Source: Prorocentrum cordatum
Taxonomy: Eukaryota; Sar; Dinophyceae; Prorocentrales; Prorocentraceae
Length of the DNA stretch: 64,000 bases
Assembly: GCA_963575745.1 (NCBI GenBank)
Contig: CAUYUJ010016359.1
Span: forward strand, 218,396 to 282,395
Direction of reading: 5' to 3'
Below the pieces are notes generated by a model. It saw only the letters and a list, made by a program, of their open reading frames with translations. It did no database searches and was not told where the DNA came from. Made by a program: the position numbers and the translations under genes. Shown piece after piece: positions 10,831 to 21,357 of this stretch (its first letter is position 1; each line of letters opens with the position of its first letter).

Positions 10831-13464
10831 CCGCAGGGAGTCCATGCTGTCCAACGCCTCCAACGCCAGCGCGGCCGACGCCAGCGCCGCGGGCCCAAGG
10901 ACATGGGTGCTCTGTGCACACGTTGCAACATTGATCAGTAAAGGGGGCACCGCCCTCTGCCTCATGCCCAACCCCACCCCGCCCCGTCCCCCATCCCCTG
11001 CTGAGGCCCTGGGGAGGAGATAGGGTGGAAAGATGGGGGAGGAGGCGTCATCCTCCCCCCCTTCCCCTCCCCTCGCGCGGGTGTCTCCTCGCCTCGCCCC
11101 CTCCATCCTCTTCCCCTCTTCGCGACTCCCAGATCGTCCTCGTCAGGCCTCATCCTCATCCTCTTTCTGCTCATTCTGCATGGTCCTTCGGAGGAGGCAG
11201 AGGGCGCGCGCAGCCTCTGGCCCACCGCCCCCCCCCCCATCTCTGCATATCTATCTGCACCCTTTTCCAGGGCGTCGTCTGGCTCGGCGGGTTCCGCGAG
11301 CGGCCAGCCCGAACCCGTCGCCGTCGCCTCGCCCGTCGACCCCATCGTGAACATTCGCGCCTACGAGAGGATGGACAGGAAGTGGGTGCTCACGCGGTGG
11401 GAGTACGACAAGGTCGAGGTGAACTGGGATACGGTGCCGATCGACTTCATGGATGACCTGAAGGACGCGGCGGAGGAGAGGATGAGGCGCGAAGGAGGGC
11501 AGGGGAGTAAGGGCGAAGGAAGATGAGTTGAGGAGGTAGGAAAGAGGAGGATGGTTGGGCAATGTGTGGAGGAGGCCACTCCCTCCGCGCCCTCCACCCC
11601 CTCGCCGCGAGCCCTCGTCGCCCTTCTCGTCGCCGTCGTCGCCCGCGCCCCCCTGCATCCTCTTCCTGTGGCCTGGGCCTCAAACCGTAGACATCGTCAG
11701 CCCAAGGAGCTCATCCCGACGGTTGTGGAGGAGATCAACAACGGCGGGCTTCTCGACGCTCTGGACATCTTCAGCGGTTGCGAGGCGTTCAGCCAGACGC
11801 GTGCCAGGGCAGGCCTCAAGGTTGCAGGCGTGGACAAGCTGAACGGGCCAGGCGAGGGCGTGCTGACTGCGGCGGGCAGGAAGCGCTTCACGGGGTCGGG
11901 GCACGTGGCATCATATCTATGTTCTTTTTTGTTTCGTCTCGTCCTCCTGCCCGTCTCCCTTCCGCCAGCCCCGCCTGCCCGCCCCCTTCTTAGAGGGCAC
12001 TTGTTTCGCCGGGAATTCTTCCCTCGACGATCTCGCCGGCCTGCCTGAGCTTTGCCTTCCCCTTCCTTTGGGGGGGGAGGGGGGGTAGGTTGGAACCCAA
12101 GGGATGGGGAGATATGAGATCGCTCCATTCCTTGGGGCTCTGGTATGCCCCTCTGGGGAGGCTCATCATGCTGGCCCTCCTTGTCAAAGATCTCGGGGTC
12201 GTTCTGGTGGGGCCGCCGTGCAAGTTCTGGATCTCCCTCACGCTCGGACTCACCAAGCGGAGCGCCCTCAATCCTGCAGGCGACGCCACGAACGCGTTCG
12301 CCAGGGAGGGCAACGCCATCGCCGATGCGGTCGCCAATTTCGTCCAGCTCGTGAAGGCTTCACCTCTCGCGCCTTTGTCACCGCCCCCCCCACCTGCTAC
12401 CCTGCTACCTTCCTTCCACTTCCTTCTCCTTCCTTATCTGCTCCCATATCCTCCTCTTTTCTCTCCTCGGGTCTTGGTCTCGGCGGCTCTGGCCTCAATC
12501 GCCCGATCGCACCCTCCATCTGCCCCTTGCCCCCTCGCCTGGCATGTCGGTCCGTCGCATTTCGCCCTGAACTTCTCGCTTGGGCCCTTCGCCCAGCGTC
12601 TCGGGGCGGGCGGGGGGCGCGCGCGGGCGAGAGGCCTTGCAGAAGCGCGTGGTGATCGTGATCGAGCAGCCAGCCAGCTCCTGGTTCTTCAAGTACCAGC
12701 CCACGGTGACGGTGCTGGCCAAGCACGCCTTTCAAAGGGCGGGGGCTGGGAAGGGAGGGGCGACCGACGTCGACGGCGATGGGCGACGGCGACGACGGCC
12801 GCGACGACGACGCGACGGCAACGCGCGGAGCTGCAGGGCAGACGACGACGACGACGGCGACGACCGACGCGACTTGCGACGACGATGACCTCGACGGACG
12901 ACGACCCACGAACGACAGCGACTATAGACAGCGACGGCGGCGACAGACGACGCGTGCAACGGCGACGACCACAACGGACCGACGGATGGCGGGCAATGAT
13001 GAGGATGGGGGAGGAATTGGAATAGAGGATGAGAAGGGGAGGGAGGAATACTAGGAGGATGAGAGATGGATGATGGCTAGGATGATGCAGCAATGCAAGG
13101 ATGAGGGAAGGGGGTTTGTGACAATGGTCCATGGTTAGGTTAGTATCTTCTCCAGCGCTGAGATAAAGGGCAGATTGGGCGCGGCCCTAAATCGGCGCAA
13201 ATGGCGCGATGACATTCGCGCCTCGCGCGTCGCGGCCCACGCAGGGACATCAGCCCTTCCCCCAGGCGACCTCGCGCTGCGCGAAGATAACAGCGCGTCG
13301 CGCATCTTCGGGCGCGACGCGAGAAGGGAAGTGACATGGGGCTTGCGAGGTGTGTTCGAAGTTGAGGAAGGCGGTAGCAACTGAGCAGTGTGGATGGGTC
13401 GGGAGATCCCCTTCTGCATGGCAGCGTTCGGCCACTCGCCCATGAAGCCCACGGTCTGCTGGAC
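10795..13464 (+). CDS. Spliced gene for a C5-methyltransferase-fold-like protein (dinoflagellate family, function unknown)
   Basis: Five exon blocks carry an ordered protein. Exon ~10795-10937 is Gln-rich and ends in a CTRC motif; its frame is uncertain. Exon 11271-~11490 carries PVDPIVNIRAYERMDRKW. Exon 11701-11894 carries LDIFSGCEAFSQTRARAG and GVDK. Exon 12161-12350/12356 carries VVLVGPPCKFW. Exon 12643-~12730 carries VVIVIEQPASSW. A further exon 13389-13464 carries the tail with FGHSPMKPT. DIFSG, GPPC and IEQP match in order and rough spacing the SAM-binding motif I, the Pro-Cys motif IV and the Glu-containing motif VI of C5 cytosine methyltransferases. Motif VI reads EQP instead of ENV. 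I recall this GPPC...EQP family as common in dinoflagellates but without assigned activity. Splicing 11894 to 12161 (GT-AG) restores a continuous helix before GPPC. Introns are pyrimidine-rich. The 5' start, the link to 13389 and the 3' end are unresolved. Confidence 0.65.
11271..11490 (+). CDS. Exon of the methyltransferase-like gene (N-terminal part)
   Basis: It follows a clear acceptor (CTTTTCCAG). The frame reads Ala/Ser/Gly/Pro-rich linker, then NIRAYERMDRKWVLTRWEYD and VNWDTVPIDFMDDL, which are protein-like and charged. The donor is ambiguous: several GA/GC positions near 11475-11505 fit. Joining from 10937 is in phase only if the upstream exon uses the frame ending CTRCNID. Confidence 0.6.
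11701..11894 (+). CDS. Exon with motif I (DIFSG)
   Basis: The acceptor is ATCGTCAG before CCCAAGGAG. The frame runs from PKELIPTVVEEI through LDIFSG and VAGVDK to GRKRF. The donor GT at 11895 gives a phase that matches the next exon. Confidence 0.7.
12161..12356 (+). CDS. Exon with motif IV (GPPC)
   Basis: The acceptor GGGGAG precedes GCTCATC. The frame encodes LIMLALLVKDLGVVLVGPPC, then a helix with DATNAFAREGNAIADAVANF. Two donors in the same phase fit: GT after 12350 or GC after 12356. The Pro-Cys pair is the position of the catalytic cysteine in C5-methyltransferases. Confidence 0.7.
12643..12730 (+). CDS. Exon with motif VI-like IEQP
   Basis: The acceptor CCTTGCAG is followed in phase 0 by KRVVIVIEQPASSWFFKYQP. 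Its 3' border is uncertain because the sequence then turns into GACGAC simple repeat. Confidence 0.65.
12759..12985. repeat. GACGACGGCGAC simple repeats in an intron
   Basis: Degenerate GAC/GGC/GAT triplets downstream of the EQP exon. Same class of sequence as at 8559-8860, 18049-18345 and 25705-25770. Confidence 0.85.
13389..13464 (+). CDS. Putative downstream exon (FGHSPMKPT)
   Basis: It follows CTGAGCAG. The frame WMGREIPFCMAAFGHSPMKP ends at a GT donor. Family members that I recall place a Gly-rich loop and a KPT-like motif after the EQP exon, which is the reason for the assignment. A linking exon in 12990-13380 may be missing. Confidence 0.45.
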
Positions 13465-13469
13465 GTGAC

Positions 13470-14500
13470 CGCGCAAGAAACCACCGCAACCGGAAGTTAT
13501 GGATGTTTCTTTATTTTTTTTTGTTGTTATGTTGTCGCTGTTGTTGTTGGCAAGTGTTTCGATTTCACAAGTCGCGCGTTCTCGTGAGGTTGTGTTATTG
13601 CCACTTGCAGAGCGTCTCCCGCAGACATTTCCTTCGATGTGCTTGCGCGAGACCGAGTGGTGGGCATGCGCGGCGTGGCCCGTTTCATACGACGCGCGAG
13701 CGCGCAGCCGAGGGCAATTTACATTCGTAGCCGTCTGGCTGTTGCGGCATTACGTTATTGTTTTTCACGTGGCGCGTAACGTTACTTTCGCATGCCAGTT
13801 GTTCGTGTTTTGCATGGGCGGACTGCCTCTGCGCAGCGATGCTGCGCGCGGCGTGGTTTGGCCGTTTTTGCGTGGCGATGCGCTCGCTTATGCGGGCAGA
13901 ACGGCTCTGCGTGACGACGTGTCCAGTAGCGTTCACCATGTCGTTTCACGCGATCCTTCTGGGCACGCGGGCGCCCCGCCTCATTTTTCTTCTGTCACGG
14001 CGAACCCATATTTTGGAATGCCCTTCCTTTTTGTTTGCCCGGCGCTTGCGCGCGCATAGTTTTCTGGAGCGTTGTTCATTTGTTGTTTTCGTCTCGCCTG
14101 GTTTCTTCCTTTTCCCCCCTTTATCCATTGGCATTGTGTTTTTGTTTTGTTCTTTCGTTGCGCACATCTCAAGTGGAGGGCTTGGTCTGGGCGTGGAGGG
14201 CGCGACATCGTTGATGAATCAAGCGCGTCGCGGTTGCGTGTGCCAAAAAATAAAACCTCATGGGCGACTTGCTTGCAGCCCGTCCCGCGCGCCGCGATCG
14301 CGCAGAAGTCGGCGTGACGACCTTTTGAGTGCCGTGCACGAGTCCGTAACACACGATATATAATCGTTCATCGCTTCAAACTGGGCCGTAACATGTGATG
14401 CGCTCTTCCGCGTCGTTTCGGTGAATATTCCTTAGTCTTCGTCGTCCTCCCCCTCTCCTCCTTCCCCTCTTCTTACCTTTCCTCCTCTTCTAGCTCATTT
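13470..14500. other. No gene recognised; T-rich segment
   Basis: Composition is unusually T-rich with CGCGTGGC-type islands. Plus-strand ORFs are Phe/Leu/Val-rich translations of T-rich DNA and lack exon-like character. No repeat partner was found in the window. Confidence 0.45.
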
Positions 14501-14560
14501 CCCGAACAGTGCTTGCAGTTAGGGTTTCTTACTTCCGCCCCTTCAGGAAGTTGTCTGGTA

Positions 14561-15213
14561 TGCCGAGGATTCGCCACGTCGCCGCCCGTGATGCCCGGTG
14601 GCTGCCCTGCGGCCGTCCCCCGTTTCTGGCGGGCATGTTGAGGCTGCGCCACGTTGTCGACTGCCGCTCCGAGGCCGCCCCGCGGTCGCTTCGTGGCCGC
14701 CCCCTGCTCAATGGGGGGTTGACGAGGTTGCGCCACGTTGCCGCCCGTGCCGCCCAGTGGTCGCCCCGCGGTCGCTTTCTGGCCGTCTGGTGGCCGTCCC
14801 GCGCGGTGGCCGCACATGGTGTACCACCTAGGTTGCACCACAGAGCTTTCACCACATAGCCCGCAACACGAAGATTGCACCGCATAGCTTAGACCACATC
14901 GGTTGCACCACGCCGCGTGTACCAGGTATATCTCACCACATAGCTCACTTCATATCGCTCACACAACATAGCACACACCAATTAACACACCACATAGCTT
15001 GCACCACACAGCTTGCACCGCATATCTTCTACCACATAACTTCGACCATATAGCTGGCGCCGCGGAGATTGAACTTCAGAACGTGTACCACGGATATTGC
15101 GCCACGTATGTTACACCACGTACATTGCACCACGTCGTTCATACCACGTGCGTTGCACCACATAGATTATATGCCACATAGCTTACACCACGTAGATTGC
15201 ACCACATCGCTTA
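14561..15213 (+). repeat. Composite satellite, forward copy: three ~80-bp units then ~28 x 14-mer
   Basis: 14561-14820 holds three diverged units, each starting GAGG(A/C/T)T(T/G)CGCCACGT and containing GCGGTCGC or GCGGCCGT. From 14822 to 15213 a strict 14-bp period follows, consensus ACATAGCTTGCACC, in about 28 variants with only a few indels. The reverse-oriented partner is at 27405-28070. Confidence 0.9.
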
Positions 15214-15985
15214 CACATTCAGTACGATAGGTTCTGTTTGGGTTCCACGCTGGTTAACATGTTTCTTTCATTATTGTTTTCTGGGGCTGTGGTGAGGCGT
15301 TGTTTGACCATGTAGGGTTTGTCTTGGGGTCCTGTTGGGTTGCATTGGGGGGCTCTTGGAACACCATTTGGCCGCCATGGGGCCCGCTGGGACACTTCGG
15401 AGCCATCATGGGCCGTCGCGGGTTGTCTGAGGAAGCTTGGTGCCGTCTTGGGCCGTGCCCGCATCCATTACGGGCTCTTGTTCTGCTTAGGGGTCTTACG
15501 GCATGGATGCGCCATACAGGACGAGAGTCTTGGCAGGCGCTGGCGGATCGCATTTTTATTTGCGACTTGGAATGCGACTGCTTTCGGCCGGGCGGGAGGC
15601 TCGCCGCTGTGCCAAAATCCGTTCAGTCGATCCTTGGGCCCCTCCTGGGGCTCAGAAGCACCTGTTTTCCGAGCCGCTTCCAGCCGTGGCGGGACCCCCG
15701 AGGGCCACAGAGCCTCGAACTTCGATCTTCGAGGCTTGAGGCTCGCACATCGACGTTGGCCGCCGTTGTCTCGATTGACCCTCCTCCGAGTCAGGATTAG
15801 CTGCGTCGCAGCTCTGTGCCCCCTCGTGGCGTCGGCCCGCCCGTGTCCTGCCCGTGCTGTCTCGTGCGCGTGCGCTCTCTCAGCTGGCAAGAGGGGCGCG
15901 GGGAGGCAAAACGACTTCTCGCCGGAGCGCGGCCCCAAGCCGCAATAGAAAAACTATTGGCAGATTGAGCGGGTGAGCTCTAGAA
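15214..15985. other. No gene recognised; TTGGG-rich dispersed repeat and spacer
   Basis: 15300-15460 repeats short phrases such as CTTGGGGTCC, GGGCCGTC and CATCATGGGCC. This style recurs at 53020-53420 and 56110-56270. 15700-15750 contains a small direct/inverted CTTCGA repeat. No exon-like frame was seen. Confidence 0.5.
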
Positions 15986-16020
15986 GTTGTGATCGTTCCG
16001 ACCACCTTGAGGTCTTCGTT

Positions 16021-16985
16021 CCTTGCCCAACGAATGCACGCAGACACAAATAACACTTGCCATAACTCCGATCCAAGGCTGATGAGGAGGTTGGGGGGGT
16101 TTGACCGTTGCGACGGCTATGGCAGTCGCCCGCAGCGCCTCGACCTTCGGGGCTGCCAGTCGGGAGTGCCGCGGCGGCGGGGGAAGGATCTTCAGTGCTG
16201 CGCGGGCGGTCGCTCGGCCGTGGGAGCAGGGTTCGTGGGGGCGCGTTCTGGCCTGAGCGGGAGCAGCAGCTCTGGTACCACCCCGTCCCTGGCGGAGCCT
16301 CCTCCCACCCCGCCTTCTGGCGGGGGGCTAGGGGCTAGGGGGTGCCCGCGCCCTGCGGGGTAGTGGACACGCGGCACCAATGCATGCGTCTCCCTTCCCC
16401 GTTCCCCCTACTCCTGCCCTTCGCCCTTTCGGTGCAGGGTGCTATGTCAAAAGGGTCACCCGGTGTCTCCCCGTCGCCTGCTTTGTCCGTGTCTTCGTTT
16501 TCGCCCCTCTTGGGGCGGTCATTCTTCGCCTAATCCATGCAATCAGGCAGACAATTACACAATTCCGGTCAGGGGTTGGTGAGGAGGTTTGGGGGTGAGC
16601 TTGGTCGTTGCGACGGCCAGTGCATTCGCCCGCAGCGCCGCGACTCTCGGGGTTGCTGGTCGGACGAGCCGCGGCCGTTGAGGGAAAGGTCCTGGGCCCT
16701 ACGGGGGTGGGCGTTGGGGGTCGGCTCACTCCCCATTCCCCCCCCATGCGGGCGGGCAGTGATGCTGGATTTCGTGGGGGCGCGTTCTGACCTGAGCGGT
16801 TGCAGCAGCACTGGTACCACCCCGTCCTTGGAGGAGCCTCCTCCCGCCCCGCCTTCTGGCGGGGGGCTGGGGGCTAGGGGGTGCCCGCGCCCTGCGGGGT
16901 AGCGGACGCACGGCACCAAGGCTTGCGTCTCCCCTCCCCCTTCTCTCTCCTCCTCCCTCCCCCTCTCGTCCTCCTGCTTTTCTCC
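16021..16985. repeat. Imperfect tandem duplication, two units of about 450-500 bp
   Basis: Unit A (about 16021-16437) and unit B (about 16530-16985) share GGTTGCGACGG-type starts, CGTGGGGGCGCGTTCTG, TGGTACCACCCCGTCC and TTCTGGCGGGGGGCT...GCCCGCGCCCTGCGGGGTAG. Unit B has a small insertion near 16700-16760. Both end in C/T-rich tracts. Confidence 0.85.
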
Positions 16986-17322
16986 AGGCGCAAAGCTTTT
17001 GGGAAAAAGGCGTCAGGAGTGTTTCGGCGTTGCCCACCCCCCCTCGACCCCCAAGGGGGCAAACGGCCAGAAGGGGAGCTCAAACCAGAGGGAAACCAAA
17101 CGCGCAGCTTCGCACACAGGGGGGGGCCCGCCCGAAAAACAAGCAAGACACGGGCACGGAACTCGAAACCGGTTTCCTGGTTGGGGCGTGTGCCAGCGCA
17201 ACCGTTCCCAACGCCCACGCCGTTGCCATTTTTCTCAAGCCTTTTTTGGTGCTAGACATTCTTGTGGGTCCCTGCCGCGGCGCCGCTCCACGCGTCAGTT
17301 GCCCCCCCGACCGGTTGCGAGG

Positions 17323-18111
17323 ATGGGCAGAACCAGCGCGTCCAGCTTGAAGAAGCTCGAGGTGCTCAAGAACGGATCAGTCCTCACGAAAAAGCAGCTC
17401 CAGGAAGAGAAGAAGAAGTTGAGCGGCACAGACCGGCTCACCATGACGTGGATTCAGGACTACCTTTCGGTGCACCGTGACCAGATCCAGCAGGCAAAGG
17501 TGAGTCTGGAGACGGGTGTCATCCAGAATGCCGTGTCGGACGCGCAGTGCGACATCAAGGCCCGCGAGTCCTTCCCTGACAGTTACGTGACTTTCAAGCA
17601 GCTCCCGAAGTGGTGGATGGCTGATTTCTTGGTGGACGAGCTCAAGTTCAACAGGACAAGGGTGGACGCCGTGGACGCGTCGGACCCCGCGCACGGCGTC
17701 AAGAAGCTCTTCGTCTACTCCACGGGTCTCGGCGAGACAGTCTACTGGCCGCGCCCCTGCCTCAAGAAGGTGGTGCTCACGCAGTTTGTGCTCTTCTTCG
17801 CAAAGGAGGTCGTCAAGGAGAGGTGCAAGGCTGCCATGGCGGAGGCGCACAAAGGGGCGACGGTCGACTACGGCAAGCTCAGCCCTTACCAGTACGAGTG
17901 GGGTGAGCCCAAGGACGGCGCGCGGGAGCTCCTCGCTCTGACGCACCTGGCGACGGGCACGAAGGCATTTTGATTCGAATTCCTAGGGGCCATCACGCAA
18001 TTTCGATTTGCATCCAGGTTCCTACGCCGAATTCAGTTCCCAGGGGCGGTTTCGTCGTCTTCCTCGTCGTCCTCCTCGTCGTCTTCGTCGTCGTCGCCGT
18101 CGTCGCCGTCG

Positions 18112-18143
<32 letters not shown>

Positions 18144-18689
18144 CCTGACGACGACCCTGGCGACGGCGACAGCACGTCGCCGTCGTCGTTGCCGACGGCG
18201 ACGTGCTGTCGCGACGCCAGGGTTGCCGTCGTTGCCGACGGCGTTAGTAGACGCACCTGGCGACGGCGACAGCACGTCGCCGTTGCCGTCGCCGTGCTGT
18301 CGCCGTCGCCGCCGTCGCCTTCGTCGTCGTCCTCCTTCTCAACGTCGCAGGCGGAGAACCTCCCGTCGAGGCTCTTCAGCAACCACCGCGTGGCTTGCCC
18401 GTACGATGACTTGCTGCTGCAGTTCGTGGGGGCCGCCAGGTACAAGCCCTTGGCCAAGGACCTCTTCCCGGACGGCACGAACGCTTTCGACGCCTGGTCG
18501 AAGGACTCCGTGGCCGCAAAGGCAACGGAGGTGGCGAAGGCTTGCGGCCAGGGCAAGGAGGCGAAGAAGGCCCCTGGCACGGGCGTCCTCACCACGGTAG
18601 TCAAGCAGAAGGCAGAGCGTCTCAAGCAGGCGCAGAAGGAGAGGACGCCGCTGAAGAAGATGACCGTTCCCTTGACGATCGGCTCGTGA
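17323..18689 (+). CDS. Two-exon gene, Lys-rich protein of unknown function
   Basis: Exon 1 starts at the ATG at 17323 (MGRTSASSLKKLEVLKNG) and runs to 17964. Exon 2 is 18351-18689. The junction uses a GC donor (GAAG|GC) and a GTCGCAG acceptor, phase 0 on both sides. Together they give about 326 residues. The N terminus is Lys/Gln-rich and probably helical; aromatic-rich middle segments (LPKWWMADFLVDELKF, TVYWPRPCLKKVVLTQFVLF) follow; the C terminus is again basic (KQKAERLKQAQKERTPLKK). No catalytic motif was recognised. The final TGA at 18687 overlaps a GTGAG donor-like sequence at 18686, so the gene may continue into 19190 and beyond. The 385-bp intron is nearly all GTC/GAC repeats. Confidence 0.7.
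17965..18350 (+). other. GC-AG intron filled with GTC/GAC repeats and a hairpin
   Basis: Within 18049-18345, (GTC)n passes into GGCGACGGCGACAGCACGTC, then its inverse. The arms around 18154-18222 form a strong hairpin, and the GACGCACCTGGCGACGG start is repeated at 18250. The retained reading phase across it supports a true intron. Confidence 0.65.
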
Positions 18690-19189
18690 GATCGGCCTTC
18701 CTCGCTCCTCTGCTCCTCTTTTCCACCTCCACTTACACTGCTCCGCTCCCCCCCCCCCTTCACTCCTTCGACGGCGTGGCAAGAGGCCCGCGCCCCGTCG
18801 GCGCTCCTTGGGGCCAGCTCGCCGCTTCGGCCGCGCACTTCAGCAACCAGCTTAGCACGGGGGCCCGTTCGATCGGGCTGGGGGGTCGCACCGCCTGCGC
18901 AGTTCAGGCATCGCGACGCGCGTTTCCACAGTGGGAAAGGCTTCTTCGCTCAGGGAGCGATCGAAAACAGGCCCCCCTGCCACTGCTGCTGCCTCCGCAA
19001 TCTCCCTCCCCCCCCGTCCTCCCTCCCCTCTTTTCTCTTCCCTCCTTTCTAACAGTGCCCTCCCCCGGGGGCGCCCGAGCTATTTTTTGTCACCCCCGTG
19101 CTCTCCCCCCCTTCCCTCCTCCGCAATATATATCCGTTTTGGCCCGAGGTCACCTTCGGGGGAGGCCCCCGGGACTGCGTTCGGTCGTC
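18690..19189. other. No exon recognised; pyrimidine-rich spacer or intron
   Basis: C/T-rich tracts (18700-18770, 19000-19030, 19095-19125) and GC-rich stretches. It may be an intron if the 17.3 kb gene continues. Confidence 0.4.
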
Positions 19190-19409
19190 GCCGCCGCGGC
19201 TGGCGCGGGGCCCGCCCCTGATGGACGAGGAGGGCGCGCTGGCAGCGGAGGCGACCGCGGTGCAGCAGGCTGGCGTCGCGAGCGGCGCCTCTGGAGGCGC
19301 TGCGGCCGCTCCGGCATGGGCTCTGGCGCAGGATGCCATCGACATACAAGCGGCCTCCGGCACATCGCCCCGCGCGCTGGGGTCGTGGGCCGCAGCGGCA
19401 TTCAGCTAG
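19190..19409 (+). CDS. Putative Ala-rich exon
   Basis: The frame includes MDEEGALAAEATAVQQAG, then an Ala/Gly stretch and ALAQDAIDIQAASGTSP. Composition is acidic/Ala-rich and looks coding. A GT donor lies near 19382. It could bridge the 17.3 kb and 20.1 kb exons, but borders were not phase-checked. Confidence 0.4.
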
Positions 19410-19589
19410 CACACGCATGTCTGCATTATACTCGCGGCGGTGATTGCTCCGCAGACTTATTGAGCACATCTGCGCATTGGCAACAGTGTTATGTCATGTC
19501 GGAATACACCGTCGTTCATGCACTTGCTGATCTGCCTCTGACACGTTACACCTACGGGTTCGATTTTCGGGCTCCGGGGGCCTCCTAGA

Positions 19590-20095
19590 ACATCATTTTG
19601 CTGATGTGCTAAATGCTCTGGGTCCCCTCAAGGGTCCGCTGTGTGTTTGGAGGGGTCGCCCGCGCTGTGGCCGCTCGGCAGCTGCGTGTTTTGAGGGGTC
19701 TTCGACAGCAGTGCCCAAGATAATTAAATGTGCTGCGGATGGGATTGCCGTGGGCGGCTCGTTCGACAATCATGCATGATGGACGTGGGATTTCCCTGTT
19801 GCGTGTTCCGCCATTCCCTGTGGCGTGTTTTGCCATTCCCTGGGGCGTGTTCCACCATTCCCTGTGGGGAATTCGAGTTGATTGTCCTTTTGGGGCTCGT
19901 CCGCAACAGCTTGTTGGGGGCCCCTTCTGTGGCCCCAACGACGCCCGGTACCGTATTGGAGTGGTCTTGGGGCCTCTTGGACCCTGTTGAAGGTCATCTC
20001 AACCAATGCGTTCATACATGCAAATTGGGGGCTCTCAGCGGTTCCCGGGTGCACAATTGATTCCCAAGGGCCGAAGGGGCCGCGGCGGATACTTG
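19590..20095. repeat. Spacer or intron with a 22-bp triplet repeat
   Basis: At 19798-19866 the unit GGCGTGTTCCGCCATTCCCTG occurs three times with small changes. A further inverted match (GGGGGCCCC...GGCCCC) lies near 19915-19935. The continuous open frame through here is not protein-like before about 20100. Confidence 0.6.
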
Positions 20096-20101
20096 ATATA
20101 G

Positions 20102-21357
20102 GTGCTGGAAGGCAGGTTCTGTATCGCGGCGTCACAGGCGAACGGGTGCTCCTGCCAGCAGGGGCTACCATGGAGCTCGAGGACAACAACGGCAACGTGG
20201 AGTTGATCCCCTTGGGGGCCGCCGAAGGCGAGGAGGAGTTCGCTCAGAATCGCTTTCGGTACGCCGCGTACGTGAACGAGGACCGGTCCGCAACCCTGGT
20301 GCTCGACACGCACGCGTCTCGGAAGTTGGCCTTGGATGATTTCGCGCTTCTTCACGCAAAGGTGACGTTGGACCTCCACTTGCACGGCGCCGCCGCCAAC
20401 TTGACGATATCCATCCACCGGTTTGATCGCCCCCAACGGGGCCAGCAGTTTTGGTGGGACGTTCCAAAAGTACTCCAGAACACTCTCTGCCCCACAGCAC
20501 AAGGGACCCGGAAAAAGAGTTCGAGAGTCCTGCAAGATCGGAAAGAGGCCTGGGCGAATTGGCTGCGTCGGCTGAACTTGCCGCTACTACGCGGGTCCAA
20601 GCCTTTGACGGCCAAGGGGGCAGAATTGGATCTCGAGTTGACGGAGCAGGAGAGGGCGAACGGGACGATCCTCCTGCGACCCACCATGGCCACGACGTCT
20701 TTGGCGGTAGTGCTGGCGAGGATGGCATGCAGGCCGCAGGGCGGAGGCGGGTGCAAGCGACCCGAAGCAGCCAACAGTTGCGGCAATTTCCTGCGCAGCA
20801 TGCTTTCTGTGGGTCAGGAGGGCATGGACACCGTCGTTCTCTACCCAACTTTGGACGTGGAGCTGACGGAGTGCGGCGACATCTCGACGGCGTCCGGAAC
20901 GCCCTGCGCGTTCGGAGTGCTGCGCGGCGAGGTGGGCGCCAGGGCCATGCAGGAGGAGCTCGGGCAGTTCATCCCCGAAGGTTCGCCCTTGTTGTCCCGC
21001 CCCTGGGGTGACCAGCGGACTAACGTATGTGACGTCGTTGGCCGCCTGGCTGCGTTCGACGATGCCTTGGCGAGCTCCTTGTCCTTCCAGCTTCTGCTGC
21101 AGCTTGGGCGTTGCACCGAGGACTGGCTCGAGCGCACCTTCCTGGCCATGCAGTCCTCCGGAAAGGCTACTGCTGGGATGTCCCCTTGCTCCTTTGGTGG
21201 CCTCTCGCCGCACGGCAGGCACGTGGAGCTGGCCCGGTACTTCTTGAGTCTGCAGGCGTGCGCCGCGGACCACAAGATGGTCTACAGCTACGGCGGCGAC
21301 GGCAGCAGAGTCGCGTTCAAGTCCCGCCAGAACAGCTGCTTCGCGTTCCCCAGCGGG
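20102..21357 (+). CDS. Exon 1 of the 20-26 kb gene
   Basis: A long open frame with balanced composition, following a TATAG acceptor. ATG at 20170 is in frame. The donor is GGG|GTGGCT at 21358; past it, the frame soon reaches a stop at 21439. Features: LDTHASRKLALDDFALLHAK, a Trp-rich stretch, RKEAWANWLRRLNL, and a Cys/Gly-rich end (NSCFAFPSG). Confidence 0.7.

Noticed and set aside
12090-13025. 311-codon plus-strand ORF taken as one exon
   Set aside because: Only 12161-12356 is protein-like. The rest is intron and simple repeat, and splicing to 12643 is supported by phase and motif order.
13499-14363. Long Phe/Leu/Val-rich plus-strand ORFs suggesting a membrane protein
   Set aside because: They come from T-rich DNA. 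The overlapping frames look alike and there is no conserved pattern.
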